Below, one piece after another: positions 17,989-26,617 of a DNA stretch of 64,000 nt. The stretch is from an uncultured Prevotellaceae bacterium. Lineage in GTDB: Bacteria > Bacteroidota > Bacteroidia > Bacteroidales > Bacteroidaceae. Location of the stretch: contig ONCZ01000001.1 in NCBI GenBank assembly GCA_900316445.1, positions 149,858 to 213,857 on the forward strand, written 5' to 3'. The number at the start of each line of letters is the position of its first letter. Within the stretch, counting starts at the first letter, position 1. Made by a program: the position numbers and the translations under genes. The notes under the pieces were generated by a model that did not search any database, was not told the origin of the DNA, and saw only the letters and a list, made by a program, of their open reading frames with translations.

Positions 17989-19039
17989 AATTGAAAGATT
18001 TGTCTTTTCCAATCAAGCTCGGAGCGTATTTTTGAGCAAACAGGATGATGGGATAGAGTAGGACGATAATGAAGATGGTAATCGACAGCGCCTCATACCA
18101 GTAATATCCAGCATGGACGGAACGACGTGAAAAGTGAAAAGTGGAAAATGAAAAGTTGATGATGCCAATGGGGATGATGTGGAGACCGATAGTCACTAAA
18201 GTGCCGATGGACAGGTTCGTAACAAATGAACAATGCCAATGGTCCAATAGTTTACAGAAACACAGCAGGGCGAATAGCAGTCCGATATTCACAGGATAGA
18301 ATAGGACGGCATGTATCAGAATGCGGTCTTCATGCAAATGCCATTCGAAAAACACCAGGCTCATGACCAAACAGCCTGCCATGAGGAGAATCAGGGGGAC
18401 AGGTCGCGTGATTCGCTCGTATCGAGCGATCATGGACCTGTCCCCCTGATTCTCTCTCCTCCATGGTCCCATAACATATCCTAAGTAATAATAAGGCAGC
18501 CGCCTAAATAATCCCATGGGCGTCAGGTTCGGCAAGAACTCATATTCTTTGTTGGCGGCGTAGAGGAAATAACTCACGATACAGAGTCCAATCATAATGA
18601 GGTGTTGATGGCGTGTTTTCCGGCATCCGTCGATAATCAGGTGCATGATGAGGATCGCAGGCAGATACCACAGTGGCCCGTTCAACGGTTCTGCCCAGAC
18701 GTTCTCATGCTCAAACAGGATGGCACCGATGACGGGTTTCATGGTTGCGAACCAATCAGGCATCCCATGTTGCATATAATACCTGACGAACCAATAAGGA
18801 TAGATAAGGACGTTGTAGAGCAGGTAGGGCACAATAAGTCCCGACCAATACCGTTTCCAATTGGCACTCGTACTTCCGTGGTCTTTCTTCAAATACCCCG
18901 AGATGAAAAAGAATACGGTGATGGTCGTCGCCTGTAGGTAGCGGTAGTAGAACCATTCCTGCGACTGTGGTAGGTGGCAGAACACCACACTGCATACTGC
19001 CATTGCCTTCACCCAGTCTATCCAGTTAATCCGTTTCAT
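17966..19039 (-). CDS. Acyltransferase family 3 membrane protein with embedded repeats
   Basis: About 357 residues and polytopic. ATG 19039 (MKRINWIDWVKAM) is chosen because a promoter at 19063-19094 lies inside the longer frame. N-terminal features are AVCSVVFCHLPQ and FFFISGYL. Two foreign-looking in-frame tracts are present: the GTGAAAA-type repeat at 18127-18158, translated as an FSFSTFHFS loop, and a 69-base hairpin at 18386-18454. The probable role is O-acylation of the exopolysaccharide or a related glycan. Confidence 0.83.
   Translation of the reverse strand: MKRINWIDWVKAMAVCSVVFCHLPQSQEWFYYRYLQATTITVFFFISGYLKKDHGSTSANWKRYWSGLIVPYLLYNVLIYPYWFVRYYMQHGMPDWFATMKPVIGAILFEHENVWAEPLNGPLWYLPAILIMHLIIDGCRKTRHQHLIMIGLCIVSYFLYAANKEYEFLPNLTPMGLFRRLPYYYLGYVMGPWRRENQGDRSMIARYERITRPVPLILLMAGCLVMSLVFFEWHLHEDRILIHAVLFYPVNIGLLFALLCFCKLLDHWHCSFVTNLSIGTLVTIGLHIIPIGIINFSFSTFHFSRRSVHAGYYWYEALSITIFIIVLLYPIILFAQKYAPSLIGKDKSFNYGTTQTK
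18386..18454. repeat. Perfect 20-bp inverted repeat inside a coding region
   Basis: The arm at 18386-18405 is exactly complementary to 18435-18454, with a 29-base centre that itself nearly pairs (TCGCTCG/CGAGCGA). The core CAGGGGGACAGGTC resembles REP-type palindromes. The whole unit is 69 bases, a multiple of three, so it keeps the frame of the acyltransferase. Confidence 0.85.
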
Positions 19040-19062
19040 CTGAAAGTCATGAATATTTACTG

Positions 19063-19094
19063 CAAAAGTAACATTTTCTGCTGAAATAGCCAAA
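19063..19094 (-). promoter_or_regulatory. Promoter of the 17966-19039 gene
   Basis: TTTG (19094-19091), a 20-base spacer and TACTTTTG (19070-19063). The spacer contains ATTTCAGCAGAAAAT, again a TTTC/GAAA dyad. It lies in an 88-base divergent gap. Confidence 0.7.
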
Positions 19095-19127
19095 AGTTCC
19101 ATCTTTTTTTTGTAATTTTGCCGTGGA

Positions 19128-20135
19128 ATGGCAAAACAAAGGATAGAATACATTGATGCAATGCGAGGATTCACGATGATTCTCGTGGTCTATGCCCATG
19201 TCTGTTATTTCTGCCTGGATGGCCCTCTGATGGGGTTCAACCGTGTCTTCTACCTCTTTCGTCTGCCCTGTTTCTTCATGATTAGCGGCTGGCTGTTCGA
19301 GCCTGTCGCTAAACGGTCGTTCAGGGAAGTGATTCGTCATAAGGCGATGGTCCAGTTGCTGCCCACCTTTATCTTCCTCCTGCTTCTGGCTCCCCCGCCA
19401 GAGTTTTTCCATCAGTTGGGCACCCTGAAAGGCGGCTACTGGTTCACATTCGTACTGTTTGAGTTCTTCGGGATCTATCTGTTGATAGCACGTCTTGGAT
19501 CCGAGTGGAGACCTTGGGTAGTCTTGGTCATTGCTTTGTCAGCTTTTTGCTGTGCCAGATATTACAACATCCTTCATACTTTTTCCTCAGGAGTGCAAAG
19601 TGTGATACTCAATATACTTGGTTTCATGAGTGTCACGCTGTGGCGCTTCTTTCTCTTCTTCTATATCGGCACTTGGGTGCGTCGCCACTTTGATACCTTC
19701 GTCCGATGGACCAATCGGCCATGGGTTTTGCCAGCAATTGCTATCGCGTTCTTCCTGATAGCCATGACGTCCCATAGGGATAACCTGCCGTTCGAGATGT
19801 TCCGTTTCTTCGTAGGTGGCATCACCGGCATGTGGTTCGTTTTCACCTGTTTTCGTCTCTTCTTTTCATGGTTAGAGAGACTACATCTGTCACGGCCCCT
19901 GCAGTATGTCGGCACCCGAACCTTGGACATTTATCTGCTCCACTACTTCTTCCTGCCCCGTTTCCTTCAGCCTTATGCCGATCGCCTGAAAGCCTTCGAC
20001 AATCAGTTCGTTGAGTTTTGGGTGATTCTTGCCCTCGCCCTCATCGTCCTGGGCCTCACGTTGCTGGCCAGCTACTTCATCCGTCTCAGCCCCTTCTTGG
20101 GGCATTATCTCTTCGGCGTGAAATATGATCGGTAG
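19128..20135 (+). CDS. Acyltransferase family 3 membrane protein
   Basis: A 335-residue polytopic protein with IEYIDAMRGFTMILVVYAHV at the N-terminus and FMISGWLF after it, as in OafA-like acyltransferases. It is a paralogue of the gene at 16939. It is divergent from the acyltransferase at 17966. TAATTTTG at 19113-19120 ends only seven bases before the ATG, so the leader would be extremely short, although the -33 element is poor. Confidence 0.85.
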   Translation: MAKQRIEYIDAMRGFTMILVVYAHVCYFCLDGPLMGFNRVFYLFRLPCFFMISGWLFEPVAKRSFREVIRHKAMVQLLPTFIFLLLLAPPPEFFHQLGTLKGGYWFTFVLFEFFGIYLLIARLGSEWRPWVVLVIALSAFCCARYYNILHTFSSGVQSVILNILGFMSVTLWRFFLFFYIGTWVRRHFDTFVRWTNRPWVLPAIAIAFFLIAMTSHRDNLPFEMFRFFVGGITGMWFVFTCFRLFFSWLERLHLSRPLQYVGTRTLDIYLLHYFFLPRFLQPYADRLKAFDNQFVEFWVILALALIVLGLTLLASYFIRLSPFLGHYLFGVKYDR

Positions 20136-20573
20136 TCATATCATAACAGTATTTCCGTGCATTTTACCATAAGTCAAATTCATAGTTAAAATGACGGAAT
20201 TGACGAAAAACTTTGTGTATGAAAGTTAAATACGTTATATTTTCGTAATTTGACTGTCGGTAAGTTGTATTTTGATGCCATATTTTCCCAATGAATTTTC
20301 GTCATTTTGTATCTTTGCAACTGTGTTGCCGACGAGGGCACTCATCGTGACGTTAATTTTATATTTAATTTTAAATTTAAAGCCCCTTTAAGGGGGCTTA
20401 ATTTAATTAATTTTATAATTATATATACGGATGTTTTAAAGAAACTTTAAAGAAACGAAGGATCTCGAGAAACTACGCCATTTTCTCCCAGAATAATCCG
20501 TTTATTCCCCAGGAAAAAGCCGTTCTTTCTTCTAGACAATTCCTCTTGTGATATTTGAAGACTTTGTGCTCAG
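20136..20573. promoter_or_regulatory. 438-bp gap with a promoter and a long leader carrying a hairpin
   Basis: No ORF was found. TATCTTTG at 20310-20317 is a good -7 element with a weak -33 region, giving a leader of about 250 bases for the UbiA gene at 20574. Inside it lies a strong GC hairpin at 20380-20399. The first 170 bases are AT-rich and I see no gene in them. Confidence 0.5.
20380..20399 (+). terminator. Hairpin in the UbiA leader; possible attenuator
   Basis: AAGCCCC (20380-20386) pairs with GGGGCTT (20393-20399). It is followed by AATTTAATTAATTTT rather than a clean T-run, so it may be an attenuator, a weak terminator or a dispersed repeat. It lies between the only visible promoter and the gene. 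Confidence 0.5.
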
Positions 20574-21458
20574 ATGAAGACTCTATCATATATTCAACTA
20601 CTACGCCCCCTGCAATGGCTCAAAAACATGTTTGTTTTTGCACCCATTTTCTTCAGCAGCAATCTGTTGAAAGTAGAGTATTTTGATCCAACGTTAGTCG
20701 TGTTTGCCTCGTTTTGCCTGATATCGAGTTCTATATATTGTTTCAATGACCTGCAGGATGTGGAGGCCGACCGACTGCATCCCAAGAAATGCCATCGTCC
20801 TATCGCCTCTGGAGCTGTGAGTGTCAGAGCTGGTTATACTTTGATGCTGATATGTACGATAGGCGCTTTTGCGTTGTTGCCTTTGGCCAAAAGTTGCAAT
20901 ACACCTTATTTATATATAATAATAGCAGCATATTGGCTGATGAACATGGCCTATTGTGTCAAATTGAAGCAATATGCCATCCTCGATGTGTCGATTATTG
21001 CCATCGGTTTTGTAATGCGTGTATTGATTGGTGGTTTGGCAACAGACATCTGGATTTCACATTGGTTGGTGATGATGACATTCCTCGTTACACTGTTCCT
21101 GGCCCTAACGAAACGTAACGACGACTACCGCCTCTATGAGCAGACGGGACAGAAACCACGTGTTTCGATAACAGGCTACAACAAGACTTTCATCAACGAG
21201 GCAACGGCCATTGTGGCATCAGTCACCTTGGTTTGTTATATCATGTACACTATGTCTGAAGAGGTGATTGCTAGGATGGGCACCCGTTATGTCTATTTGA
21301 CCTCAGCATGGGTATTGGCAGGCCTGCTCCGATATCTGCAAAACATGATTGTCTTCGGTCTGAGCGGTAGCCCAACTAAGTCCCTCGTTAAGGATCATTT
21401 CATCCAGTTCTGTGTCCTCGGTTGGATAGCCTCGTTCTTTGTGATTATCTATCTTTAA
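20574..21458 (+). CDS. UbiA-family prenyltransferase, DPPR synthase-like
   Basis: A 294-residue polytopic membrane enzyme. The first Asp-rich motif is NDLQDVEADRLHPKKCHRPIASG (about residues 59-81 with NDxxDxxxD and HPxKxxRPIASG), matching decaprenyl-phosphate 5-phosphoribosyltransferase (Rv3806c type). That enzyme places phosphoribose on a polyprenyl phosphate, a precursor of lipid-linked pentoses. A second acidic region follows near KRNDDYRL. A deacetylase-like gene follows 28 bases later. No DprE-type epimerase is seen in the window, so the fate of the product is open. Confidence 0.82.
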   Translation: MKTLSYIQLLRPLQWLKNMFVFAPIFFSSNLLKVEYFDPTLVVFASFCLISSSIYCFNDLQDVEADRLHPKKCHRPIASGAVSVRAGYTLMLICTIGAFALLPLAKSCNTPYLYIIIAAYWLMNMAYCVKLKQYAILDVSIIAIGFVMRVLIGGLATDIWISHWLVMMTFLVTLFLALTKRNDDYRLYEQTGQKPRVSITGYNKTFINEATAIVASVTLVCYIMYTMSEEVIARMGTRYVYLTSAWVLAGLLRYLQNMIVFGLSGSPTKSLVKDHFIQFCVLGWIASFFVIIYL

Positions 21459-21486
21459 GAATCTGTGTTTGGATAAAACTATCGTC

Positions 21487-22242
21487 ATGATTCGAACTTG
21501 TAAATGGAGTGTATTACTTCTCGTTGTGTTTTTGTCATTCTTACTTGTTATTGTATTGACTAATCGTCCTATTGTCGTAGGCGGTTTGACCAAACAGACA
21601 GTCTATTTATGGTTCCTAAATATTTTCCATATAAAAGACTGTCATAGGCAACCTACTTTTATGCTTGTTGACGATGACTCAGGCATTGGCATCTTTAAGA
21701 TTTACGAGATTTGCGAGCGGGTTGGCGTGAAGGCAACTTTTGCGGTCGTTCCTGCTTTTCTTGATAGTGTACGATGTGATTCGCTGCGATCTTGGCATCG
21801 TGAAGGATATGGTATTGCTTTGCATGGCTTCAATCACGGGAAGTTGGAAGAATGGACTGAAAAAGAGATTGTTGACGATATTCAGAGAAGTGTGTCCTTT
21901 CTGGAATCGCGCGGCATTGCTGAGAGAGAGCAGGTGAAAATGGTGGTCACACCAGGTTCCCACAATACTCGTGACATCAGGAAGGCAGTTTACAGTCAAG
22001 GCCTGAAAATGGTGATGGGTGCTCAAATAGTGAATCCTGATACTACGACTTTTCAGTGGGGACGGATATTCATCACTCAGTTGACGAATATGAATCAGGT
22101 TCGTGAGATCCTGTTCCGTGCCAAGTCTGAGAAAGGCTTTGTTGTCTTCGGAACCCACTCTTCCAATCCAGAAGAGTTCTCGGCCCAAAAGACTGAGGCT
22201 GTGTTACAGATGGCAGTGGAAATGGGCTTCCGATTTCGATGA
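21487..22242 (+). CDS. Membrane-anchored polysaccharide deacetylase-like protein
   Basis: About 251 residues: an N-terminal membrane anchor (about residues 5-27) and then a NodB-type barrel with FMLVDDDSGIG, ATFAVVP, LHGFNHG and TPGSHN. The VDDD and HGFNH motifs fit the metal-binding Asp and His positions of polysaccharide deacetylases. ATG 21487 is used; a TTG at 21469 would add six residues. It probably trims N- or O-acetyl groups from a periplasmic glycan. Its 3' end faces the GT4 at 22248. Confidence 0.7.
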   Translation: MIRTCKWSVLLLVVFLSFLLVIVLTNRPIVVGGLTKQTVYLWFLNIFHIKDCHRQPTFMLVDDDSGIGIFKIYEICERVGVKATFAVVPAFLDSVRCDSLRSWHREGYGIALHGFNHGKLEEWTEKEIVDDIQRSVSFLESRGIAEREQVKMVVTPGSHNTRDIRKAVYSQGLKMVMGAQIVNPDTTTFQWGRIFITQLTNMNQVREILFRAKSEKGFVVFGTHSSNPEEFSAQKTEAVLQMAVEMGFRFR

Positions 22243-22247
22243 CCTGG

Positions 22248-23423
22248 TTATTTTATATGTTCTAATGCGGCAAAAAAATTACGGGCATAGGTCTCTTTGT
22301 CGAAGAGTTTTGATCGCTCAAGCGATGCTTTGGCCATTGCTTGACGTTTTTCAGGGTGGTTATAAAGCTCAAGAATTGCATTGGCGAGATTGACTACAAT
22401 GTCTTCCCTATTAACAATTGTCGCTACACCTTCACAGATTTCAGGAATGCCACCACTTCTTGTTGTAATGAGGGGCAGCCCTGCAGCCATAGCTTCTACA
22501 ACTGTCAAACCGAAAGGTTCTTCCCACATTGATGGTACCACAGCTATATCTGCCATCTTAAGGTATAATGGTACTTCTTGATAGTCAATAAATCCTGTAA
22601 ATTTTACTCTATCTTTAATTTGTAAAGCTTCGTGTTGGAGATTCTGAATAAACTTTGTCGTTTTTTGGTTTGTTCCATAGGCATTTGCACCAATGATTAA
22701 TAACTTAATCTTCGAATTATTTAATTTGCAAATCGCATGAATTAGTTCAAGAACCCCTTTTTCTTTTGTAAGTCTTCCACTATAAACAATAACAAAATCT
22801 TTTTCATTTAGCCCTAATCGTTGGCGGGAAAACGGCTTGGCGCATAAAAAGGAATTGGTGTCTATTCCATTTAGTACAGTCTTGCATTTTGAATCATTAG
22901 GATTAATTGTTCTAACCCTTTCTGATATGTAAGAAGAAACATTTAAGATGAGATCAAAGGCTTCATATATCTTATGATATTGAGAAACTTGATTGTTTAA
23001 GAAATCATTCCCTTGGTGGAGTACTAATTTGGCTGTTGTCTTTCCTGTTAGTTTCAGAACATAGCCAGGTCGGTTCTCAACAATGATAACATTATATTTC
23101 TTTCTTTTTATGTTCCATAAGACCCTTTCAAAGAAATACTCTACAGAATAATGATAATATTCACGGCCCCCCCTTATCTTAAGATAAATATCTTTTAGAA
23201 TTTTAGCGACATATCCATTTGTTTTAATATATCGATAATGATTAACTTTAGAGTAACGTGCGGGATGATTCTTAACATCTGGATCATATACACTATATAC
23301 CGTTATGTCATGGAGTTGATGCTTGTCATTATACTCTAGACAGAAATCAATCAGATTTTCTACCGCTCCACCTTGGACAGAAGGAATGGGCAAAACACCA
23401 GATGTTAATATTGCTATTTTCAT
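22248..23423 (-). CDS. Glycosyltransferase family 4
   Basis: A 391-residue GT-B enzyme with PSVQGGAVENLI near the N-terminus, YSGRLTKEKGVLELI in the donor domain and EEPFGLTVVEAMAAG, then TRSGGIPEIC. It overlaps the upstream gene by four bases (ATGA), so the pair at 22248-24277 is a two-gene operon. It differs in type from the three GT4 enzymes of the first operon. Confidence 0.9.
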   Translation of the reverse strand: MKIAILTSGVLPIPSVQGGAVENLIDFCLEYNDKHQLHDITVYSVYDPDVKNHPARYSKVNHYRYIKTNGYVAKILKDIYLKIRGGREYYHYSVEYFFERVLWNIKRKKYNVIIVENRPGYVLKLTGKTTAKLVLHQGNDFLNNQVSQYHKIYEAFDLILNVSSYISERVRTINPNDSKCKTVLNGIDTNSFLCAKPFSRQRLGLNEKDFVIVYSGRLTKEKGVLELIHAICKLNNSKIKLLIIGANAYGTNQKTTKFIQNLQHEALQIKDRVKFTGFIDYQEVPLYLKMADIAVVPSMWEEPFGLTVVEAMAAGLPLITTRSGGIPEICEGVATIVNREDIVVNLANAILELYNHPEKRQAMAKASLERSKLFDKETYARNFFAALEHIK

Positions 23424-24277
23424 GATGAGAAATCTTTAGTCCAATAGTCTTCAGTGCTATATCCATTTTCAAAATGATAAAAGTCTGTAACTATAGAGAA
23501 ATCTGAATCTTTGAATACTTGTTGCCTCTCCTTTATAAAGCATAAGGGAACCTCTCCAATAAAAGATGCCCATCGGCTATATGTACTCCAAGGTCCAATG
23601 ATACGATCGCACAGAGATAGGGTATATAGGTCAAGAATATCTCCTGAAGGTTCTTTGCCAAAGCGGAAACAATGACATCCCTTAAATATGTTTACATTGA
23701 AATCTGCATTACTGCTGATGAAGAATGATATGTTTTGATCGAGATAAAGAGATTGAAGTTGGAGCATCATATGATGAAACTCTTCAAGCGAATAATAAAA
23801 GCGCCCATTTCTCCATGTTTGATAATCTCCATGACGGATATGCACACCAATAACAAGGTCTGAGGTTTGGCGGATTTCCTCTATAAAAGATTCAGCTTTA
23901 GCCATTATATCTTTCTTGGGTCGGAATATATGTTGTAGTTCCTTTTTTGTTTCTACGAGGTATTTAGATTCGTTCATCGTCTGCCAGCCTTTAGTACAGC
24001 CGAAGAATTTAAAGAACTTATCCCACCTCTTACTGTGTGTTGCTTTCCATGTGAATCCTTTATAGTTGTTCCAACCATTACCTCGTTTCAGATACCATTT
24101 GTGATATAGTGGGAAATATATGAATGGGCAATGTAGTAGGTTGGGAAAATCTTCAATAGTCCAATCGAAAAAGATAATGGTCATCTTCTTCTTCTCGGCT
24201 ATACAACGTGCTATAGATGCTAAATAAGTCCATAGCCTGTTACATGTTTGACCAGGTGCATCGCAGATAATTCGCAT
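23420..24277 (-). CDS. Fucosyltransferase-like glycosyltransferase (GT11/GT23-type fold)
   Basis: About 285 residues. The motif IGVHIRHGDY (about residues 158-167) is the H-x-R-x-GDY signature of the alpha-1,2/alpha-1,6-fucosyltransferase superfamily that binds GDP-fucose; the N-terminal APGQTCNRLW resembles the GxxxNRLW variant. ATG 24277 is chosen because a consensus promoter (24291-24322) lies within the longer frame starting at 24310. GDP-fucose could come from manC-gmd-fcl at 42478-45809. Exact linkage is unknown. Confidence 0.68.
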   Translation of the reverse strand: MRIICDAPGQTCNRLWTYLASIARCIAEKKKMTIIFFDWTIEDFPNLLHCPFIYFPLYHKWYLKRGNGWNNYKGFTWKATHSKRWDKFFKFFGCTKGWQTMNESKYLVETKKELQHIFRPKKDIMAKAESFIEEIRQTSDLVIGVHIRHGDYQTWRNGRFYYSLEEFHHMMLQLQSLYLDQNISFFISSNADFNVNIFKGCHCFRFGKEPSGDILDLYTLSLCDRIIGPWSTYSRWASFIGEVPLCFIKERQQVFKDSDFSIVTDFYHFENGYSTEDYWTKDFSS

Positions 24278-24290
24278 AGCTATTTTCTTG

Positions 24291-24322
24291 CAAAGATAAT
24301 AATATTCCACTGAATTGACAAA
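24291..24322 (-). promoter_or_regulatory. Promoter of the fucosyltransferase-like/GT4 pair
   Basis: TTTG (24322-24319), a 20-base spacer and TATCTTTG (24298-24291), 13 bases before ATG 24277. The spacer carries AATTCAGTGGAAT, a related dyad. Confidence 0.72.
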
Positions 24323-24338
24323 TAAAAACGTATTTTTG

Positions 24339-24368
24339 TTGTTATTTGGAATAAAAAACCTACTTTTG
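24339..24368 (+). promoter_or_regulatory. Promoter of the SGNH hydrolase
   Basis: TTG (24339-24341), a 19-base spacer and TACTTTTG (24361-24368), 15 bases before ATG 24384. It is divergent from the promoter at 24291-24322. Confidence 0.6.
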
Positions 24369-24383
24369 TAGAAAATTTAAGAG

Positions 24384-25175
24384 ATGAAGAGATCACTATT
24401 TATCATTATAATGATAAGTTTGCTTGCAATAATAATTGTAAGTCTATATTATTATTACCGTTGGAAACCTTTGTGGGCTTATGAAGAACCCAGGACGTTT
24501 TATTCTATAAGTCATCATCAAGATGATACATTGCGGATTGTTATGATAGGGGATAGTTGGGTTGGTATGCGAACGGATACCTTAAACATTATGTTTCAAA
24601 AGCGATTGTCGGCAATCTCCGGTAGACCTGTAATACTCAAGTCAAAAGGAAAAGGTGGAGAAAAGAGTCGTGGCATATATCAACTAATGTTTGAAGAAGA
24701 TGGCTTGGGTACTAAACCGTTATTAGAATCTGGAGCAGACTATTGCGTTGTTATTGCTGGTATTAATGACTCTGCTGCCAATTTAGGAAAAAAACAGTTT
24801 TCTCATCATATGAAACTTATTATAGACTTCTTGTTGAAGAATGATGTTCGTCCTATATTAATAGAAATCCCCAACGTGAATATATGGAATGTATATGGGG
24901 GAAAACCAATCAAAGATTTGATGGTAGATTTTATTAAGTCATTAATGACTAGATGTGGAATGTATCACTTTCCTGAGTACAGGGAAGCTCTTCGATTAAT
25001 GTTGAAAGATAGCAAATTGTTTGGCCCTGTTATATATGTTTCTATGAGTGATTGGAATGGGAAAGATTATGATCTGAATATGCAACTATTCCTTGACGAT
25101 CAAATACATCTTAATCAACAAGGGTATTTGAAGTTAGATTCATGTATTGTGAACGTCATTATACAGGATTTATAA
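24384..25175 (+). CDS. Membrane-anchored SGNH/GDSL hydrolase
   Basis: A 263-residue protein with an N-terminal membrane anchor (about residues 4-26) and an SGNH fold: IGDSW (block I Ser, about 58-62), GINDSA (block III) and DQIHL near the C-terminus, giving the Asp/His pair. Such enzymes remove or transfer acyl groups on glycans in the periplasm, fitting the acyltransferase-rich surroundings. It ends convergently, overlapping the next gene by six bases. Confidence 0.8.
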   Translation: MKRSLFIIIMISLLAIIIVSLYYYYRWKPLWAYEEPRTFYSISHHQDDTLRIVMIGDSWVGMRTDTLNIMFQKRLSAISGRPVILKSKGKGGEKSRGIYQLMFEEDGLGTKPLLESGADYCVVIAGINDSAANLGKKQFSHHMKLIIDFLLKNDVRPILIEIPNVNIWNVYGGKPIKDLMVDFIKSLMTRCGMYHFPEYREALRLMLKDSKLFGPVIYVSMSDWNGKDYDLNMQLFLDDQIHLNQQGYLKLDSCIVNVIIQDL

Positions 25176-26138
25176 TAGCTTTAGAACGCCGCTTTTGTCA
25201 ATTAGCCAATGAGTTGCAATGCCAAGGAATGAACAAATAATAATCATTAGAATTGATAGCGTGTCGTGCCATTCTGTATATGCTGATGTAGCCCCATCAA
25301 GGACAAGAGAAAAGAATATTCCTTGAATCAGATAGATTTCCAAACTCGCTATGCCAACTTTTCGAACAATAGGTGATATCCATTTTGTGTACTTAGACAA
25401 TAAAATAAATAAAGTCAAGAAGAGGGGTAGGAGAAAACCTAATGAGTAGTATTTGAAATTGTAGATTTGATGATGATATGGATAAAAATAAATGAAAAAA
25501 GGAATTCCCAAGATCAAGATATATAGGATATAATGACTAGGCATGTTGTATTTTAGCCAATAGGCGCAAATCATTCCAAACACAAATGCAGGTATTCTAT
25601 AAAGAATAAAAAAGTGAGATCTGTCTAATACTTCTTCTTTGTCGGTAAAATAATAGGCTGAAATATATAGACATACTATTATTACGCAGATGAAAGCAAA
25701 CCATTTCTTGTCTATTAGTTTTTTTATAAATGGAGTTAGAAGATAGAGTAGGATGATAGAGGGTATAAACCATTCTGCGTATTCTCTGCCAATCCAAAAA
25801 CCGATTGTCGAATAACGAAATAAGAAAGTCAGGATATCATCATGGGTGAGTAGCAAATTAGTGATGAACCCAATAATATAATAGGTAGGGAATATTCTTA
25901 AAAGCCTTTTTCTATAAAAATGCGCAAGATTGTCGTCTTTATCGAGTGAATAGAACAAACCAAATCCTGATACAAATAGAAAGATGTCAACGCCGGCAAA
26001 GCCATATTGAGCAATAAATCCTAATGGCTTAATTTGATTAAAAGTAAAATGCAGCATCATAATCCATAAGATAGACCATCCCATGAGCTCAGGACGATAC
26101 GTAGATATATCTTTATAATTTATGAACTTTGTTTCCAT
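25170..26138 (-). CDS. Acyltransferase family 3 membrane protein
   Basis: A 322-residue polytopic protein starting with a soluble stretch and then MGWSILWIMMLHF, with FLFVSGFGLFYSL and RLLRIFPTYYI following, as in OafA/YrhL-like acyltransferases. It is preceded by a 53-codon small ORF whose end overlaps its start by 19 bases. The 3' end overlaps the opposing SGNH gene by six bases. It probably adds acyl groups to the polysaccharide. Confidence 0.82.
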   Translation of the reverse strand: METKFINYKDISTYRPELMGWSILWIMMLHFTFNQIKPLGFIAQYGFAGVDIFLFVSGFGLFYSLDKDDNLAHFYRKRLLRIFPTYYIIGFITNLLLTHDDILTFLFRYSTIGFWIGREYAEWFIPSIILLYLLTPFIKKLIDKKWFAFICVIIVCLYISAYYFTDKEEVLDRSHFFILYRIPAFVFGMICAYWLKYNMPSHYILYILILGIPFFIYFYPYHHQIYNFKYYSLGFLLPLFLTLFILLSKYTKWISPIVRKVGIASLEIYLIQGIFFSLVLDGATSAYTEWHDTLSILMIIICSFLGIATHWLIDKSGVLKLL

Positions 26139-26281
26139 GTTAGTTCCTTTTCTTTATAAAATATTATGGGTATTGTACATAAAATGACTGGTATAAGAAT
26201 CCTGATAAGTATATAAGCGAGATAATGCGAAATAATATGCTTTAGGAGATTATCCATATAATCATCGGCAATCTTGACCAT
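26120..26281 (-). CDS. Small predicted membrane protein (53 residues)
   Basis: ATG at 26281 opens a 53-codon frame ending TAA at 26120, 19 bases inside the acyltransferase gene. A polar N-terminus (about 18 residues) is followed by one hydrophobic segment at about residues 20-42, then KEKE. A consensus promoter lies 42 bases upstream (26324-26355). I recognise no family. The promoter and overlap favour a real coupled leader peptide or small membrane protein over chance, but the length is short. Confidence 0.4.
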   Translation of the reverse strand: MVKIADDYMDNLLKHIISHYLAYILIRILIPVILCTIPIIFYKEKELTWKQSS

Positions 26282-26323
26282 ATCGTTGTATAATTTCGTT
26301 TATACCTATACTTTTTTTACTTG

Positions 26324-26355
26324 CAAAGATAATGATAGATATTAATCTCTCCAAA
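26324..26355 (-). promoter_or_regulatory. Promoter upstream of the small ORF and acyltransferase
   Basis: TTTG (26355-26352), a 20-base spacer and TATCTTTG (26331-26324). It lies in a 479-base divergent gap (26139-26617) whose left part holds the small ORF; between 26356 and 26541 I see nothing. Confidence 0.72.
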
Positions 26356-26541
26356 TATAATGGAAGATTTTTTTATTTTTGTTTGTTAAATATTGCAAAT
26401 TTGTTAAAAAGGGGATAGATAAAAAGTAATTTCGCATGTAAATGAGCATATTGTACTTCAGTTGTTGGACGAAAAGCATTGCTCAGTTGGAAATTTCCTA
26501 TACGGAAATGCATGTACGATAGTAAAATATTATCAGAATCA

Positions 26542-26573
26542 TTTGGTGATTTAATAAATATGTTTTAATTTTG
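26542..26573 (+). promoter_or_regulatory. Promoter of the acyltransferase at 26618
   Basis: TTTG (26542-26545), a 20-base spacer and TAATTTTG (26566-26573), 44 bases before the ATG. Confidence 0.7.
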
Positions 26574-26617
26574 CAGACGAAGTGATTGTTGCTGATTTTT
26601 TTTAATAAATAAATTGT

